Source: Paenibacillus sp. FSL R5-0912
Lineage (GTDB): Bacteria > Bacillota > Bacilli > Paenibacillales > Paenibacillaceae
Assembly (NCBI RefSeq): GCF_000758605.1
Contig: NZ_CP009282.1
Coordinates: forward strand, 434,001 to 498,000
DNA length: 64,000 bases
Direction of reading: 5' to 3'
Below the pieces are notes generated by a model that saw only the letters and a list, made by a program, of their open reading frames with translations, had not been told where the DNA came from and ran no database searches. The translations under genes and the position numbers were made by a program. Numbering within the stretch: position 1 is the first letter of the stretch; every line of letters starts with the position of its first letter. Shown here piece after piece: positions 1 through 8,996 of the stretch.

Positions 1-2
1 AG

Positions 3-917
3 CCGGAGCTGCGCAGCAGTCTTCCGCTGTTGTTCATCCGCGTACGCCATCCGGAGCAGCTGCGGGATCTGATTTTCCGGCTGGGCTCTTTAATTTCAAT
101 GCTGACCGGCTTTGTATTTCCTAAGTTCTCCACCCTGAACGGTGTGGAGTATTTTGAGGCTATTGCCGATTACAATAACACGCGCATCTATTCAGCCCCG
201 GTGCTGTACGGGATGCCGATACTGGAGAATGCTCCGATTATCTACCGGGAGAGCCGGATGGACAGCCTGCTGGCGATCCGGGATCTGCTCGGGCAATACC
301 GTGAATATGTGCTTAATGTCAGAATCGGAGCAACGGATTTCTCCAGCCTGTTCGGACTGAGGCGCAGCCCGGATATCAGTATCTATGATCTGACGCCAAT
401 CCGCGACTGCATGTCAGATATTATCAATGTATTCGGCCGGGTGGAAGAAGGCTATGTCATCTCAGGCCCCGTATGGGAATACTTTTCCAATAAAGGGCAC
501 CGGGTACTTCGTCCGCAGCTTCGTGAGACGCCCTTTGAAGACACTTACGGCAAACATGGCCGCGAGATGCGCAACAATTTCATCTCCAGCTCGATGGACG
601 GGCTGATCCGTGAAGTGATTTTGGACAAGGAAAACGGGATTGTGGGCAAAACGATCATTCATCCTTCCCATCTCAGACCCGTGCAGGCGATGTATACAGT
701 AATGCATGAAGAATATGTGGACGCCTTAAGTATTGTGGACAGCAACGATGGCAGCCGCGGAGTGTTCAAGAGCGAATATTACAACAAGATGAATGAAATT
801 AAGCCGCATTTGAACTGGGCTAGACGTATTTTACTACGATCTCAAATATACGGGGTGTTACATGAACAACAGCATTTTGTCGGATTACTACCCGAGAACG
901 AATATACACACGTTTAA
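3..917 (+). CDS. HpcH/HpaI aldolase / citrate-lyase-like protein of a Ter stress cluster (5' end missing)
   Basis: The reading frame is open to the left edge: codons upstream of the TTG at 30 encode PELRSSLPL and continue without a break, so the start lies outside the window. The product resembles the TIM-barrel C-C bond lyase found beside phosphoribosyltransferase, HAD and ATP-grasp genes in tellurium-resistance (Ter) loci. Within that family it is predicted to help make a nucleoside-like metabolite; this is comparative-genomics knowledge, not something the sequence proves. The 3' end overlaps the next gene by 56 bases, the first of a chain of overlaps that marks a translationally coupled operon. 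Confidence 0.75.
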   Translation, partial: PELRSSLPLLFIRVRHPEQLRDLIFRLGSLISMLTGFVFPKFSTLNGVEYFEAIADYNNTRIYSAPVLYGMPILENAPIIYRESRMDSLLAIRDLLGQYREYVLNVRIGATDFSSLFGLRRSPDISIYDLTPIRDCMSDIINVFGRVEEGYVISGPVWEYFSNKGHRVLRPQLRETPFEDTYGKHGREMRNNFISSSMDGLIREVILDKENGIVGKTIIHPSHLRPVQAMYTVMHEEYVDALSIVDSNDGSRGVFKSEYYNKMNEIKPHLNWARRILLRSQIYGVLHEQQHFVGLLPENEYTHV

Positions 918-2286
918 TATCGTCGAGAATCTGCAGGTTACGGTGACGGAAACCTCCAACCCCTTTCATATGCCCGTAGAATCCTTATTCTCCATGGCCG
1001 CGCGCATCAACAAGAAACGCTCTTTTCTATTCGTCAGCAAAGTGCTTGGCAAACATATTCCTGTAGGTCCCTATACCCCTCTGCTTAGCGGAGCGGCACT
1101 TGCTCTCCTCCTGTACTTAGAGATGAGTGCGGATAGCGCTGAACGGGAGATCATGGACAAGCTGATGAGCGAGGCGGTTCATGGACTGATTTATCCTGAA
1201 TTTGCGGAAAAGGCCTATCATGATCTGCTTGCTGCACGTCTGGTTCTACCTCAACCTGCCCTATTTATCGGCTTTGCCGAAACCGCTACCGCCCTGGGCC
1301 ACAGCATGTACAACATGTTTGCCGGCGGAGCCTCATATATTCATACGACCCGTGAGAATATTCTTGAATTGGAATCGGTAGTCACCTTCGAAGAGGAGCA
1401 TTCCCATGCGGTAGATCATCTCTGTTATGCCTTGAATCCTAAGCTATTATCGGGAACAGAGCCGATTGTGCTGGTGGATGATGAGATTACGACCGGCAAT
1501 ACGGCGATCAATACCATTCGTGATATCCAGTCCAAATTCCCGCGCCGGGAGTATGTAGTGGCTTCGCTTCTGGATTGGCGGAGCAACGCGAATATTCAGG
1601 CTTACCGTGATCTGGAGCAGGAGCTGGGGATTAGAATCACCGCCTTATCTTTGCTGCAAGGCAGCATTGAGGTGACTGGAACCCCTCTGCTGAAGCCGCA
1701 AGCCGGAAGCGGAGAACCATCCGCAGCAGTTGCAGAGCTAGTGACCACGTATATACAGGACGGGTTAGAGCGGCTGCAGGTGTCCTCTGCGGATGCGCAA
1801 GGTGTTGTGAATCTCTCCCCCTATTTGAAATACAGCGGCCGTTTTGGTCTGGATTCTGCAGATAACCGGCGGATTGATGAAGGCGTCAGCCGGGTAGCCG
1901 GGAAGCTCCGGGACTTGCGGGAAGGCACCCGCACTTTGGTGATGGGCGTAGGCGAGTTCATGTATCTGCCGATGCGGATCGCGGCGGAGATGGGGGAAGG
2001 CGTGTCTTATCAATCCTCCACCCGCAGTCCAATCCATCCGCAGCGGCGTGCAGACTATGGCGTGCACAGCGCAGCCGCGTATCCGTCCGCAGGTGACACG
2101 GAGATTACGAATTTCATCTATAATGTTGATCCCGGCCAGTACGACGACATCTTCGTACTGCTTGAGCGTGAGGTGCCCCGGGAGCGGATTGAACCAATGA
2201 CGGATATTTTGCAGAGGCTGGCCGGTAATAAGGTGCATCTTATTATACTGGCTTCTGAACCAGAAACTGGAGGCTCACGGATATGA
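862..2286 (+). CDS. Phosphoribosyltransferase with C-terminal TRSP domain (Ter cluster)
   Basis: This 474-residue protein has a type I phosphoribosyltransferase core with the PRPP-binding loop VLVDDEITTGNT at about residues 202-213. The segment from roughly residue 325 onward (GVGEFMYLPMRIA, then a YQSSTRSP motif) fits the TRSP domain that is fused to such enzymes in Ter operons. The expected chemistry is transfer of a ribose-phosphate to a base-like acceptor; the acceptor is unknown. The ATG at 862 lies inside the upstream gene behind a weak GGGGTG. The stop codon overlaps the next start (ATGA). The role in stress or tellurite response is inferred from the neighbours. Confidence 0.82.
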   Translation: MNNSILSDYYPRTNIHTFNIVENLQVTVTETSNPFHMPVESLFSMAARINKKRSFLFVSKVLGKHIPVGPYTPLLSGAALALLLYLEMSADSAEREIMDKLMSEAVHGLIYPEFAEKAYHDLLAARLVLPQPALFIGFAETATALGHSMYNMFAGGASYIHTTRENILELESVVTFEEEHSHAVDHLCYALNPKLLSGTEPIVLVDDEITTGNTAINTIRDIQSKFPRREYVVASLLDWRSNANIQAYRDLEQELGIRITALSLLQGSIEVTGTPLLKPQAGSGEPSAAVAELVTTYIQDGLERLQVSSADAQGVVNLSPYLKYSGRFGLDSADNRRIDEGVSRVAGKLRDLREGTRTLVMGVGEFMYLPMRIAAEMGEGVSYQSSTRSPIHPQRRADYGVHSAAAYPSAGDTEITNFIYNVDPGQYDDIFVLLEREVPRERIEPMTDILQRLAGNKVHLIILASEPETGGSRI

Positions 2287-3437
2287 AGGGATTAGAAATT
2301 GAAGAGATTATGAACAGAAGAATATCCCCTCCGGTTCCGCTGGGCAGCTACCCTGCTTCCGATGTTACCTTTCTGCTTAAGGACCTCAGCAATGTATCCC
2401 TGGAGCGGGGAACAGCCGAGCGGGAGGAAGCGATCCAGTCCGGTGTACATTATTCAGAGATGCTTCCTGTAGAATATCAGCCGACAGAGCAGTATATCGA
2501 ATTGTTCCATGAGACGCTGCAGCATACGGCGAAGAAGGTGGCGCTTGCTGTAGCTGTTGTATCTGAGATGATTGTGGCTCAGCGGGGAACGGCGAATACG
2601 GTGCTGGTCTCACTGGCTAGAGCAGGTACCCCGATAGGCGTGCTGATCAAACGGTATATTCTGGAGCGGTATGAAGCCGATCTGCCGCATTACAGTATTT
2701 CGATTATACGGGGCAAAGGTATCGATGAGAATGCTGTGCTATATATGCTGCAGCAGCATGGAACTGATGCGGAGCTGCAGTTCATCGATGGCTGGACTGG
2801 TAAAGGGGCTATCCGCCAGGTACTCATTGAGGCTTGCGAGGGTATGTACAAGAAATATGGGATTACCCTGAATGATGATCTGGCGGTGCTCGCCGATCCC
2901 GGATATTGTTCGGGAACCTTCGGCACAAGGGAAGATTATCTGATCCCAAGCGCTTGCCTGAACTCTACGGTATCCGGATTGATGAGCCGTACGGTGCTCC
3001 GCGACGATCTGATCGGACCGGAGGAGTTCCACGGGGCAAAATTCTACAAGGAATGGCTGGATAGTGATCTGTCTAATGTATTCGTGGAAGCTGTGACTCC
3101 TTATTTCCGGGAGGTGGCTGCGGAGGGGCTGAAGCTTGCTGAAGAGATGCAGGAGGATCCTCCGGAGATTACCTGGCAGGGGCTGGCTGATATCCGCAGT
3201 ATTCAGGAGACCTTCGGCATTGATAATATCAATCTGGTGAAGCCGGGGGTTGGCGAGACTACCCGTGTGCTGCTGCGCAGGGTACCCTGGAGAATCCTCG
3301 TTGATCGGCTGGACAATCCCAACCTTCGGCATATTCTGCTGTTGGCTGAAGACCGCGGTGTACCTGTAGAGGTATTCCCCGGACTCACGTATTCCTGCTG
3401 CGGGATCATTAAGCCGCTGAAAGGGGAGAGTGAATGA
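2283..3437 (+). CDS. StiP-family protein with PELOTA RNA-binding domain (Ter cluster)
   Basis: The 384-residue product has an N-terminal phosphoribosyltransferase-like/StiP region, with LVSLARAGTPIG near residue 107, ISIIRGKGID near 140 and FIDGWTGKGAI near 167. A C-terminal segment of about 60 residues starting at NLVKPGVGETTRVLLRR resembles the PELOTA RNA-binding fold. Databases call the N-terminal domain cysteine protease StiP; the PRTase-like motifs make a base- or ribosyl-handling role equally plausible. The start overlaps the upstream stop by four bases (ATGA) and the stop overlaps the HAD gene in the same way, so stoichiometric expression is likely. Confidence 0.8.
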   Translation: MKGLEIEEIMNRRISPPVPLGSYPASDVTFLLKDLSNVSLERGTAEREEAIQSGVHYSEMLPVEYQPTEQYIELFHETLQHTAKKVALAVAVVSEMIVAQRGTANTVLVSLARAGTPIGVLIKRYILERYEADLPHYSISIIRGKGIDENAVLYMLQQHGTDAELQFIDGWTGKGAIRQVLIEACEGMYKKYGITLNDDLAVLADPGYCSGTFGTREDYLIPSACLNSTVSGLMSRTVLRDDLIGPEEFHGAKFYKEWLDSDLSNVFVEAVTPYFREVAAEGLKLAEEMQEDPPEITWQGLADIRSIQETFGIDNINLVKPGVGETTRVLLRRVPWRILVDRLDNPNLRHILLLAEDRGVPVEVFPGLTYSCCGIIKPLKGESE

Positions 3438-4267
3438 TCTACGCCAGTGATCTGGACCGTACACTGATCTACTCTTTGAATGCCATAGGAGTTCCCGGGG
3501 ATGCCCCCGGTCTGGTGCCGGCCGAAGTGATTGACGGCAGAACGGTCTCGTATATTTCGCAGCAGGCTCTGGATATGCTGAAAGAGCTTGCGGCGAAGAT
3601 CGTCTTCATGCCGGTGACTACGCGTACCATCGCACAGTACCGGCGGATCAACCTGTTCCAGGAGACCGTTATTCCGGATTATGCCGTTACCAGTAATGGA
3701 GGCAATATTCTCGTGAACGGTGTGGTGGACCTGGAATGGCGGGCGGCTGTCGGGCGGCTGGTGGAACGCGGTTCTGCTCCGGCTGAGGAAGCCGGAAGGA
3801 TTGTCCGCTCTGTAGTGCGGGCAGAATGGATTACCAGCGAGCGGTATTGCGACGAGCTGTTCTATACCTTCGTAGTGCATCGTGATTCTCTGCCGCTGGA
3901 TGAGATTACCCGCATGGCTGAGCGGCTGGATGGACTGGGCTGGAAGGTATCGCTGCAGGGGCGCAAGCTCTACATTGTGCCGGAGGCTGTGAACAAAAGT
4001 GACGCGATCCTTCATGTCCGCCGTACCGTCCGGTCGGAGCCGATGGTCGCTTCAGGCGATTCCCTGCTGGACAAGAGCCTGCTGGCGGCTGCGGACTATG
4101 CCATTGCCCCCTGTCACGGAGAAATATTTGCCGAGCAGCAGGCGGGTCTAGTAAACTTAGAGTATCCTTTCACGAAGCAATCGGGTGTATTTGCCGGGGA
4201 TGAGATTATGCAGTATGTTCAAACGATTTATAATAATTTTACAGCATTGGGAGTTGGGCCACAATGA
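3434..4267 (+). CDS. HAD-superfamily hydrolase (Ter cluster)
   Basis: The protein has 277 residues. The DxDRT nucleophile motif lies at the N-terminus (ASDLDRTLIY, residues 4-13). A later GDSLLDKSLL at about residues 206-215 supplies the acidic Mg-binding residues of HAD motif IV. A cap-like insert separates the two. It probably dephosphorylates a small metabolite, and the operon suggests the phosphoribosylated product of the neighbouring enzymes. It overlaps both flanking genes by ATGA. Confidence 0.85.
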   Translation: MIYASDLDRTLIYSLNAIGVPGDAPGLVPAEVIDGRTVSYISQQALDMLKELAAKIVFMPVTTRTIAQYRRINLFQETVIPDYAVTSNGGNILVNGVVDLEWRAAVGRLVERGSAPAEEAGRIVRSVVRAEWITSERYCDELFYTFVVHRDSLPLDEITRMAERLDGLGWKVSLQGRKLYIVPEAVNKSDAILHVRRTVRSEPMVASGDSLLDKSLLAAADYAIAPCHGEIFAEQQAGLVNLEYPFTKQSGVFAGDEIMQYVQTIYNNFTALGVGPQ

Positions 4268-5319
4268 AAAAGGTAAATATATATTTCAATCGCTGGTTTT
4301 CCGTGGCTTTTCATTACATGAACCTCATCCGGAACAATGAAGACGGCATCCCGGTTCAAATATTCGCCACCCACCCGGATATCCGCCATATGTCGCTGCA
4401 GGGCGCTGATGTTGCGGGGGCCGAGCCTGAGCTTACGGGAATCGAATATGTGCAGTTCTGCGTTGATTTCTGCCGCCGCAATGAGATTGATATTTTCATT
4501 CCGCGGCTGCATATGCTGGATATCTCCCAGCATGTGTCCTTGTTCGAGGCCATCGGGACGAAGGTGCTGGTCTGCCGCGATCAGGACCTGCTGGAAATGA
4601 TTATGGATAAAGGCAAGTTCTACGAGAGTGTGAAGTCTAACGGAATTATGACGATTCCAGATTACCATGTCGTAAGTAATGCAGAGCAGTTCAAGGAAGC
4701 CTACGAAGAACTCGTATCCAAGGGACATAAGGTCTGCTTCAAACCGACCGAAACAGAGGGTGGTCTCGGATTCCGGATTATAGATAATAACCGCAGCCCG
4801 CTTGAAGAGCTGTTTGGACATGTAACACCGTTGATTTCATTCCAGGATGCTTATCGTATTCTTTCCGGAGCGGAGAGTTTTCCTAATCTGATGGTTATGG
4901 AGCTGCTAGAGGGATATGAATATAGTATTGATTGTCTGGCAGATGCGCATGGGAATCTGCTTGCCGCTGTCCCGCGCCGTAAGGCGGGCGGACGGCTACG
5001 GCTGATGGAGCATATTCCGGAGCTGGAAGAGGTTGCCCGCAGGGTGGCTGAAACCTACCGGATTCCTTATAATTTCAATGTCCAGATGAAATACAGCGGC
5101 GATGTACCCAAGCTGCTTGAGATTAATCCGCGGATGTCCGGGGGCCTGCATATCTCATGTCTGTCCGGGATTAACTTCCCTTATCTGGCGGTCAAAAGCG
5201 CTCTGGGCGGCGAAGTTCAGCCTGTGGAATTCGCGCACAATGTCTTGGCAAGCCATGTTGAACAGCCGCTGATCATGAAAATAAACGGAGAATCCGTGGT
5301 TACGGATTCCGTGAATTGA
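4264..5319 (+). CDS. ATP-grasp domain enzyme (Ter cluster)
   Basis: This is a 351-residue ATP-grasp ligase-type protein. KPTETEGGLGFRII near residue 160 is the phosphate/glycine-rich loop, and EINPRMSGGLH near residue 285 carries the metal-binding Glu and Asn. ATP-grasp enzymes join a carboxylate to an amine or thiol through an acyl phosphate; here the substrate is unknown. It is the last of five genes joined by overlaps and probably completes the metabolite made by the cluster. Confidence 0.85.
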   Translation: MKKVNIYFNRWFSVAFHYMNLIRNNEDGIPVQIFATHPDIRHMSLQGADVAGAEPELTGIEYVQFCVDFCRRNEIDIFIPRLHMLDISQHVSLFEAIGTKVLVCRDQDLLEMIMDKGKFYESVKSNGIMTIPDYHVVSNAEQFKEAYEELVSKGHKVCFKPTETEGGLGFRIIDNNRSPLEELFGHVTPLISFQDAYRILSGAESFPNLMVMELLEGYEYSIDCLADAHGNLLAAVPRRKAGGRLRLMEHIPELEEVARRVAETYRIPYNFNVQMKYSGDVPKLLEINPRMSGGLHISCLSGINFPYLAVKSALGGEVQPVEFAHNVLASHVEQPLIMKINGESVVTDSVN

Positions 5320-5355
5320 GTGTGGAGCATTCACGCTCATAAGAGGTGAGAAGGA

Positions 5356-6078
5356 ATGCAAGCTAAATTCAAAGTACTGGTATACGCCGGAGCCGGCTAT
5401 GTTGTGGCTGTATTGACCGGCGGGTTCCTGCCCGAGCTGATCTCGCTGCTGCTTCCGGTTGCCGGGGCCGCCCTTGCGGTGCCGGGCTTCAGGCGCACAA
5501 GAGTGAATCTCCCGGTGGAGGTTATTCCCGCCGGGCAAGAGCCGGCAGCGGCACCTGGGCCTTCAGCCGGGGCGCTTCAGTCCTCTGGCAGCGCCGCAGC
5601 CGCAGGCCAACTCCCGGCGCCGGGACAGGCTCCTGCGGTCAAAGCGGGGGCTGAGACCCGAGGGGAGATTGCCATCGGAGCGGAATTCGCTCCGGTAGTG
5701 GAGTATCTTAGCATTCTGGAGGATATGATTATATCTGAAGGGCAGAAGGATACGCTGGACAATGAGATCGTTGAGAAGTCACTGGCGCTGTTCGCCAGAC
5801 TGCAGCGTGTGATTCCTCTGCTGCAGGAACTCGGCAACGGGGAGATCAACCACACCGTCCGCAGACTGGTGCTGAAGGATCTCAATGGTGTGATCAATCC
5901 GTTCCTGAGGCTGGGCGGCGAAGCCAAGACGAGAAACCGGAGAATGCTGTTGAACGGTCTGCGTGATGTCGATACCAAAATATCCGATATTGCGTCTACA
6001 ATCGAACATAAAGACCTGATGGAACTTCAGACCAAGGCGGAACTGATTCATCAGCGTTACAGCAGTTCCGAACCATAG
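5356..6078 (+). CDS. XpaC-like membrane-anchored protein (5-bromo-4-chloroindolyl phosphate hydrolysis family)
   Basis: The 240-residue product has a hydrophobic N-terminus (two short membrane segments within residues 8-45), an Ala/Pro/Gly-rich linker to about residue 95, and a helical C-terminal domain. Directly downstream is a TelA/YaaN homologue; in B. subtilis xpaC and yaaN are adjacent in the same order, which supports the assignment. The XpaC name refers to an old plate phenotype, not a proven hydrolase. The start is set by GAGGTGAGAAGGA just before the ATG. It ends in TAG, so TAG is used as a true stop here. Confidence 0.6.
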   Translation: MQAKFKVLVYAGAGYVVAVLTGGFLPELISLLLPVAGAALAVPGFRRTRVNLPVEVIPAGQEPAAAPGPSAGALQSSGSAAAAGQLPAPGQAPAVKAGAETRGEIAIGAEFAPVVEYLSILEDMIISEGQKDTLDNEIVEKSLALFARLQRVIPLLQELGNGEINHTVRRLVLKDLNGVINPFLRLGGEAKTRNRRMLLNGLRDVDTKISDIASTIEHKDLMELQTKAELIHQRYSSSEP

Positions 6079-6091
6079 GAGGAGGAAAACC

Positions 6092-7186
6092 ATGTCCACG
6101 CAGTTGATCGAGCTGAGAAAAGAAGATGAACAGAAGGTAGTGGAGGAAGCTTCCCAGTTAATTGAGAAGGTGTCCAAGACCGATACTGTAGCCCTGGATT
6201 CCCTGATGGATGATATCGGCAAGCTTGGCGTGAAAACGCAGGAGAAGGCAGGACAAACCCTGAAGCTGCTGGATCGTCCGGTCAATGACCTGATGAGCGG
6301 CAAGCGGGTGGAAGTGCCGAATATGATTATGAAGCTGCGCAATGAGTGCGAGACGCTGCAGCAGAGCAAGAATGTCAGCTTTTTCGGCAAAATGCTGCGC
6401 AAGAGTCCGCTCAAAAATTATGTCTACAAATATCAGTCTGTCCGCACCAATATTGATGCCATCATTACCGGTCTGCGCGACGGCCGCGATACGCTGGAAG
6501 AGAGCATCGTCAACATGCGCCAGCTGAAGCGCACCTCGATGGAGGAGATCTATAACCTGCAGACCAAAATTGCCTTCGGCAACAAGCTGAAGGAGCTGTT
6601 CGAGGTAGAAATCGCCAAGCCGGAGAACGAATTCCGCAAGGCGTATCTGGAACGGGGACTGCGCAAGGTAATGGTACGGATTCAGTCCATGACCGAAATG
6701 ATTCTGCTCTACAATCAGGCAATTGCGGCAACGGATATCATCAATGACAACAATGATAAGCTGATTGATTCCGTAAACAATGCGATTGATAAGACTTCTA
6801 ATCTGATCACCGTGTCGGCGATGATTGCCATGTCCCTGGCTGATCAGGAGAATGTCATTAACGCTGTGGAAGCCACCAATAAGACGATCGAGGATCAGTT
6901 CAAGGAGAATGCACGGTTGCTGCGTACAACTACCGAGAAGACAACAGAACTGCTCTCCAAGCCGTCCATGTCACTCGAAGCTGTGAATCAGGCGATAGGC
7001 GATCTGCTCAGTGCCCTGGATACCTCGGAGCAGTCCAACCGGCGGATTATCGAGAGCTGCCAGGATTATACATCCAAAATGACGACCATCAACACCCAGC
7101 TGAACAACCGGCTTGGGCTTAATGAGGGCTCGCAGCCGCAGGCATTGAAGCAGGCGGAGAATGGGCTGAGCAGCTTTTTGAACTGA
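6092..7186 (+). CDS. telA: TelA/YaaN family toxic-anion resistance protein
   Basis: The 364-residue protein is almost entirely helical and charged, with no membrane segment, as in the TelA/KlaA/YaaN family. Blocks such as VEVPNMIMKLRNECETLQ and AFGNKLKELFEVEI are characteristic. Members are linked to tellurite and other toxic-anion tolerance and to cell-envelope stress; the mechanism is unknown. AGGAGGAGGAAAACC gives a strong ribosome site, 13 bases after the XpaC-like stop. It ends the Ter operon. The hairpin at 7213-7264 follows directly. Confidence 0.88.
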   Translation: MSTQLIELRKEDEQKVVEEASQLIEKVSKTDTVALDSLMDDIGKLGVKTQEKAGQTLKLLDRPVNDLMSGKRVEVPNMIMKLRNECETLQQSKNVSFFGKMLRKSPLKNYVYKYQSVRTNIDAIITGLRDGRDTLEESIVNMRQLKRTSMEEIYNLQTKIAFGNKLKELFEVEIAKPENEFRKAYLERGLRKVMVRIQSMTEMILLYNQAIAATDIINDNNDKLIDSVNNAIDKTSNLITVSAMIAMSLADQENVINAVEATNKTIEDQFKENARLLRTTTEKTTELLSKPSMSLEAVNQAIGDLLSALDTSEQSNRRIIESCQDYTSKMTTINTQLNNRLGLNEGSQPQALKQAENGLSSFLN

Positions 7187-7212
7187 TGATTTGATCCGTG
7201 GCATTCATAATG

Positions 7213-7264
7213 CCCCTCTCTCCCACATAAGTTGTCACTAAGGCGACCTGTGGAGAAAGAGGGG
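7213..7264 (+). other. Inverted repeat between telA and a small ORF
   Basis: CCCCTCTCTCCCACA at 7213-7227 pairs imperfectly with TGTGGAGAAAGAGGGG at 7249-7264 around a 21-base loop. There is no T-run afterwards, so it is a poor intrinsic terminator. Its 3' arm contains the GAGGGG that would act as ribosome site for the 33-codon ORF at 7273, so the hairpin could hide that site. Confidence 0.55.
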
Positions 7265-7272
7265 ATAAGCGG

Positions 7273-7374
7273 ATGATTCTGGGATGCTTGATAGTTGTGC
7301 TTATCGTCGTAGCCAGCAGTGAGAAAGCGGAGGCAATTGCCAGGCTGAATGACCCGAATGATGGAGGCCTGTAA
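7273..7374 (+). CDS. Possible 33-residue membrane peptide
   Basis: ATG at 7273 follows GAGGGG by eight bases and opens a frame of 33 codons ending in TAA. The first half (MILGCLIVVLIVVA) is strongly hydrophobic and could span the membrane; the second half is polar (SSEKAEAIARLNDPNDGGL). The combination of a good ribosome site, a hydrophobic-then-charged profile and placement in an otherwise empty 334-base gap supports a real small protein. No homologue is recognised, so chance occurrence cannot be excluded. Confidence 0.4.
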   Translation: MILGCLIVVLIVVASSEKAEAIARLNDPNDGGL

Positions 7375-7451
7375 AGCAGGCTCGGATGTGGTGTGCGGCT
7401 CCATAAATATTGACGCTCTGTGGTTCAAGCAATTTCCAGCGGTTTATTGGG

Positions 7452-7482
7452 TATAATAACCCGGAGGCTGTACAGCAGCCTC
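7452..7482 (+). promoter_or_regulatory. Candidate -10 and 5' UTR hairpin of the formate/nitrite channel gene
   Basis: TATAAT at 7452-7457 is a perfect -10 hexamer, but no good -35 lies 16-18 bases upstream. Just downstream GAGGCTG (7464-7470) and CAGCCTC (7476-7482) form a seven-base-pair hairpin in the leader. Confidence 0.4.
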
Positions 7483-7520
7483 TACAATCACTGAAAATAC
7501 GAAGCTAATACGGAGGTCAA

Positions 7521-8309
7521 ATGGAGAACGAGGCACTGCTGCAGGTTGAGAAGCTGGCACTGAAGAAACAGAAGATCTTCCGGCAAAGCATATTGCGGTA
7601 TATTGCCAGAGCCATGCTCGCCAGCATGTTTATCGGATTCGGCGTTATCGTAGCGTTTAAGACAGGCAACTTCTTCTATATGGAACAATCGCCGATGACC
7701 TATCCGATGGCTGCGATTACGTTCGGCGCAGCCATCATCCTCATTTCCTACGGTGGGGGAGATTTATTTACCGGAGATACCTTCTATTACACCTACGCGG
7801 CCTTGAGACGCAAGATGGCATGGACTGAGGTAGTGCGGATGTGGGTAGTGAGCTACATCGGTAATATCCTTGGGGCTACGGCGTTCGCCCTGCTGATTTT
7901 TTTGACCGGATTATTCTATGATTCCTCTGTGAACGGGTTTCTGCTGAATGTGGTGGCTCACAAGATGGAAGCCCCGGCGCTGCAGCTGTTCTTCCGGGCT
8001 ATTCTCTGTAACTGGCTCGTCTGTCTGGCCTTCTTCGTCCCTATGTCGATGAAGAGCGACGGGGCCAAAATGTTCGCCATGGTTCTATTCGTGTTCTGTT
8101 TCTTCATCTCCGGGTATGAGCACAGCATTGCCAACATGTGTACCTTCGCGATTGCCCTTGTTCTGGATCACCCCGGCACCATATCATGGGGGGGCGTTGT
8201 GCATAATCTCGTACCGGTCACTCTGGGCAATCTCATTGGCGGCGGTGTGCTGATGGGCGTGATGTATTACTATGTGAATAAGCCGTTCCTGGATGAGGAG
8301 TCTCATTAA
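7521..8309 (+). CDS. Formate/nitrite transporter family channel (FocA/NirC type)
   Basis: The 262-residue membrane protein has six hydrophobic segments and the family motif SGYEHSIANM near residues 198-207. The ISYGGGDLFTGDTFY block lies near residue 74. FNT proteins form pentameric channels for formate, nitrite, lactate or hydrosulfide; the substrate cannot be read from the sequence. It is a single gene with its own leader and a strong terminator. The start is set by CGGAGGTCAA before ATG 7521. Confidence 0.9.
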   Translation: MENEALLQVEKLALKKQKIFRQSILRYIARAMLASMFIGFGVIVAFKTGNFFYMEQSPMTYPMAAITFGAAIILISYGGGDLFTGDTFYYTYAALRRKMAWTEVVRMWVVSYIGNILGATAFALLIFLTGLFYDSSVNGFLLNVVAHKMEAPALQLFFRAILCNWLVCLAFFVPMSMKSDGAKMFAMVLFVFCFFISGYEHSIANMCTFAIALVLDHPGTISWGGVVHNLVPVTLGNLIGGGVLMGVMYYYVNKPFLDEESH

Positions 8310-8326
8310 AACGGCTATATTAATTC

Positions 8327-8370
8327 AAACCAGCCCCGTTCTTCTGATGAAGGCGGGGCTGGTTTGTTAT
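8327..8370 (+). terminator. Intrinsic terminator after the FNT channel gene
   Basis: AAACCAGCCCCG (8327-8338) pairs perfectly with CGGGGCTGGTTT (8354-8365) and is followed by GTTATT. Confidence 0.85.
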
Positions 8371-8407
8371 TGCTCCGGCATGGAGCAGGGATGGCTTAAA
8401 TTAATGA

Positions 8408-8878
8408 TCAGCCGGAGGACTCACTCTGAGAAGTGGAGTGGAGCATGCTATAGTACAGCGGAGCTTCCTCTTGCAGGGTGCCCTCCAGTCTGCCCCCCTC
8501 CTTGCGCCAATACTCGATACCGCCGAGCATCTCCTTGACGAGGTAGCCCTGGGCAGCCAGTCTGGCTGCAGCTTTACTGGCTCCATTGCAGGCGGGGCCC
8601 CAGCAATACAGAATTAGAACATCTTCTTTGGGCAGCTCAGGAGAAGTATGTTTTATCCGCCCGGAGGGCAGGGAGAGGGCTCCCGGCAGGTGGGCCTCTT
8701 CATATGAACGGGCATCGCGGACATCGACCAGCTGAAAGCCGGTGATCCCTTCACGCAGATCGTAAGCCACATCGGCCACATCGGTCTCGAATGCTGCTTT
8801 GGCCGTGAAATAGTGTACCGCATCTGCGGAGGCTGCTGCCGGAGCAGCCAGTACTTGAGATTTCGCCTGTAGTTTCAT
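8408..8878 (-). CDS. Rhodanese-like sulfurtransferase
   Basis: This is a 156-residue single-domain rhodanese. FQLVDVRDARSYEEAHLPGA is the family signature at the domain start, and LYCWGPACNG forms the active-site loop with the candidate catalytic Cys after LY. Rhodaneses move sulfane sulfur through a Cys persulfide. The loop is followed by GASKAAARLAAQGY, typical of the family. It is transcribed divergently from a LysR gene that may control it. There is no signal peptide, so it acts in the cytoplasm. Confidence 0.88.
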   Translation of the reverse strand: MKLQAKSQVLAAPAAASADAVHYFTAKAAFETDVADVAYDLREGITGFQLVDVRDARSYEEAHLPGALSLPSGRIKHTSPELPKEDVLILYCWGPACNGASKAAARLAAQGYLVKEMLGGIEYWRKEGGRLEGTLQEEAPLYYSMLHSTSQSESSG

Positions 8879-8962
8879 TGCAGAGTCCTCCTTGGTTAAA
8901 TGGGTTGGTTTTATTATATAAGAGAACTATAATTGGAGTTATCTATAGTCTGTGATACTAAA

Positions 8963-8979
8963 TATCGAAAATATTGATA
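8963..8979. promoter_or_regulatory. Candidate LysR-type operator between the rhodanese and lysR genes
   Basis: TATC at 8963-8966 and GATA at 8976-8979 form an AT-rich dyad (TATC-N9-GATA) in the divergent intergenic region. It contains the T-N11-A core usual for LysR-family sites. Short dyads like this occur by chance in AT-rich DNA. Confidence 0.35.
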
Positions 8980-8996
8980 ATTCAGGAGAACTGTGT

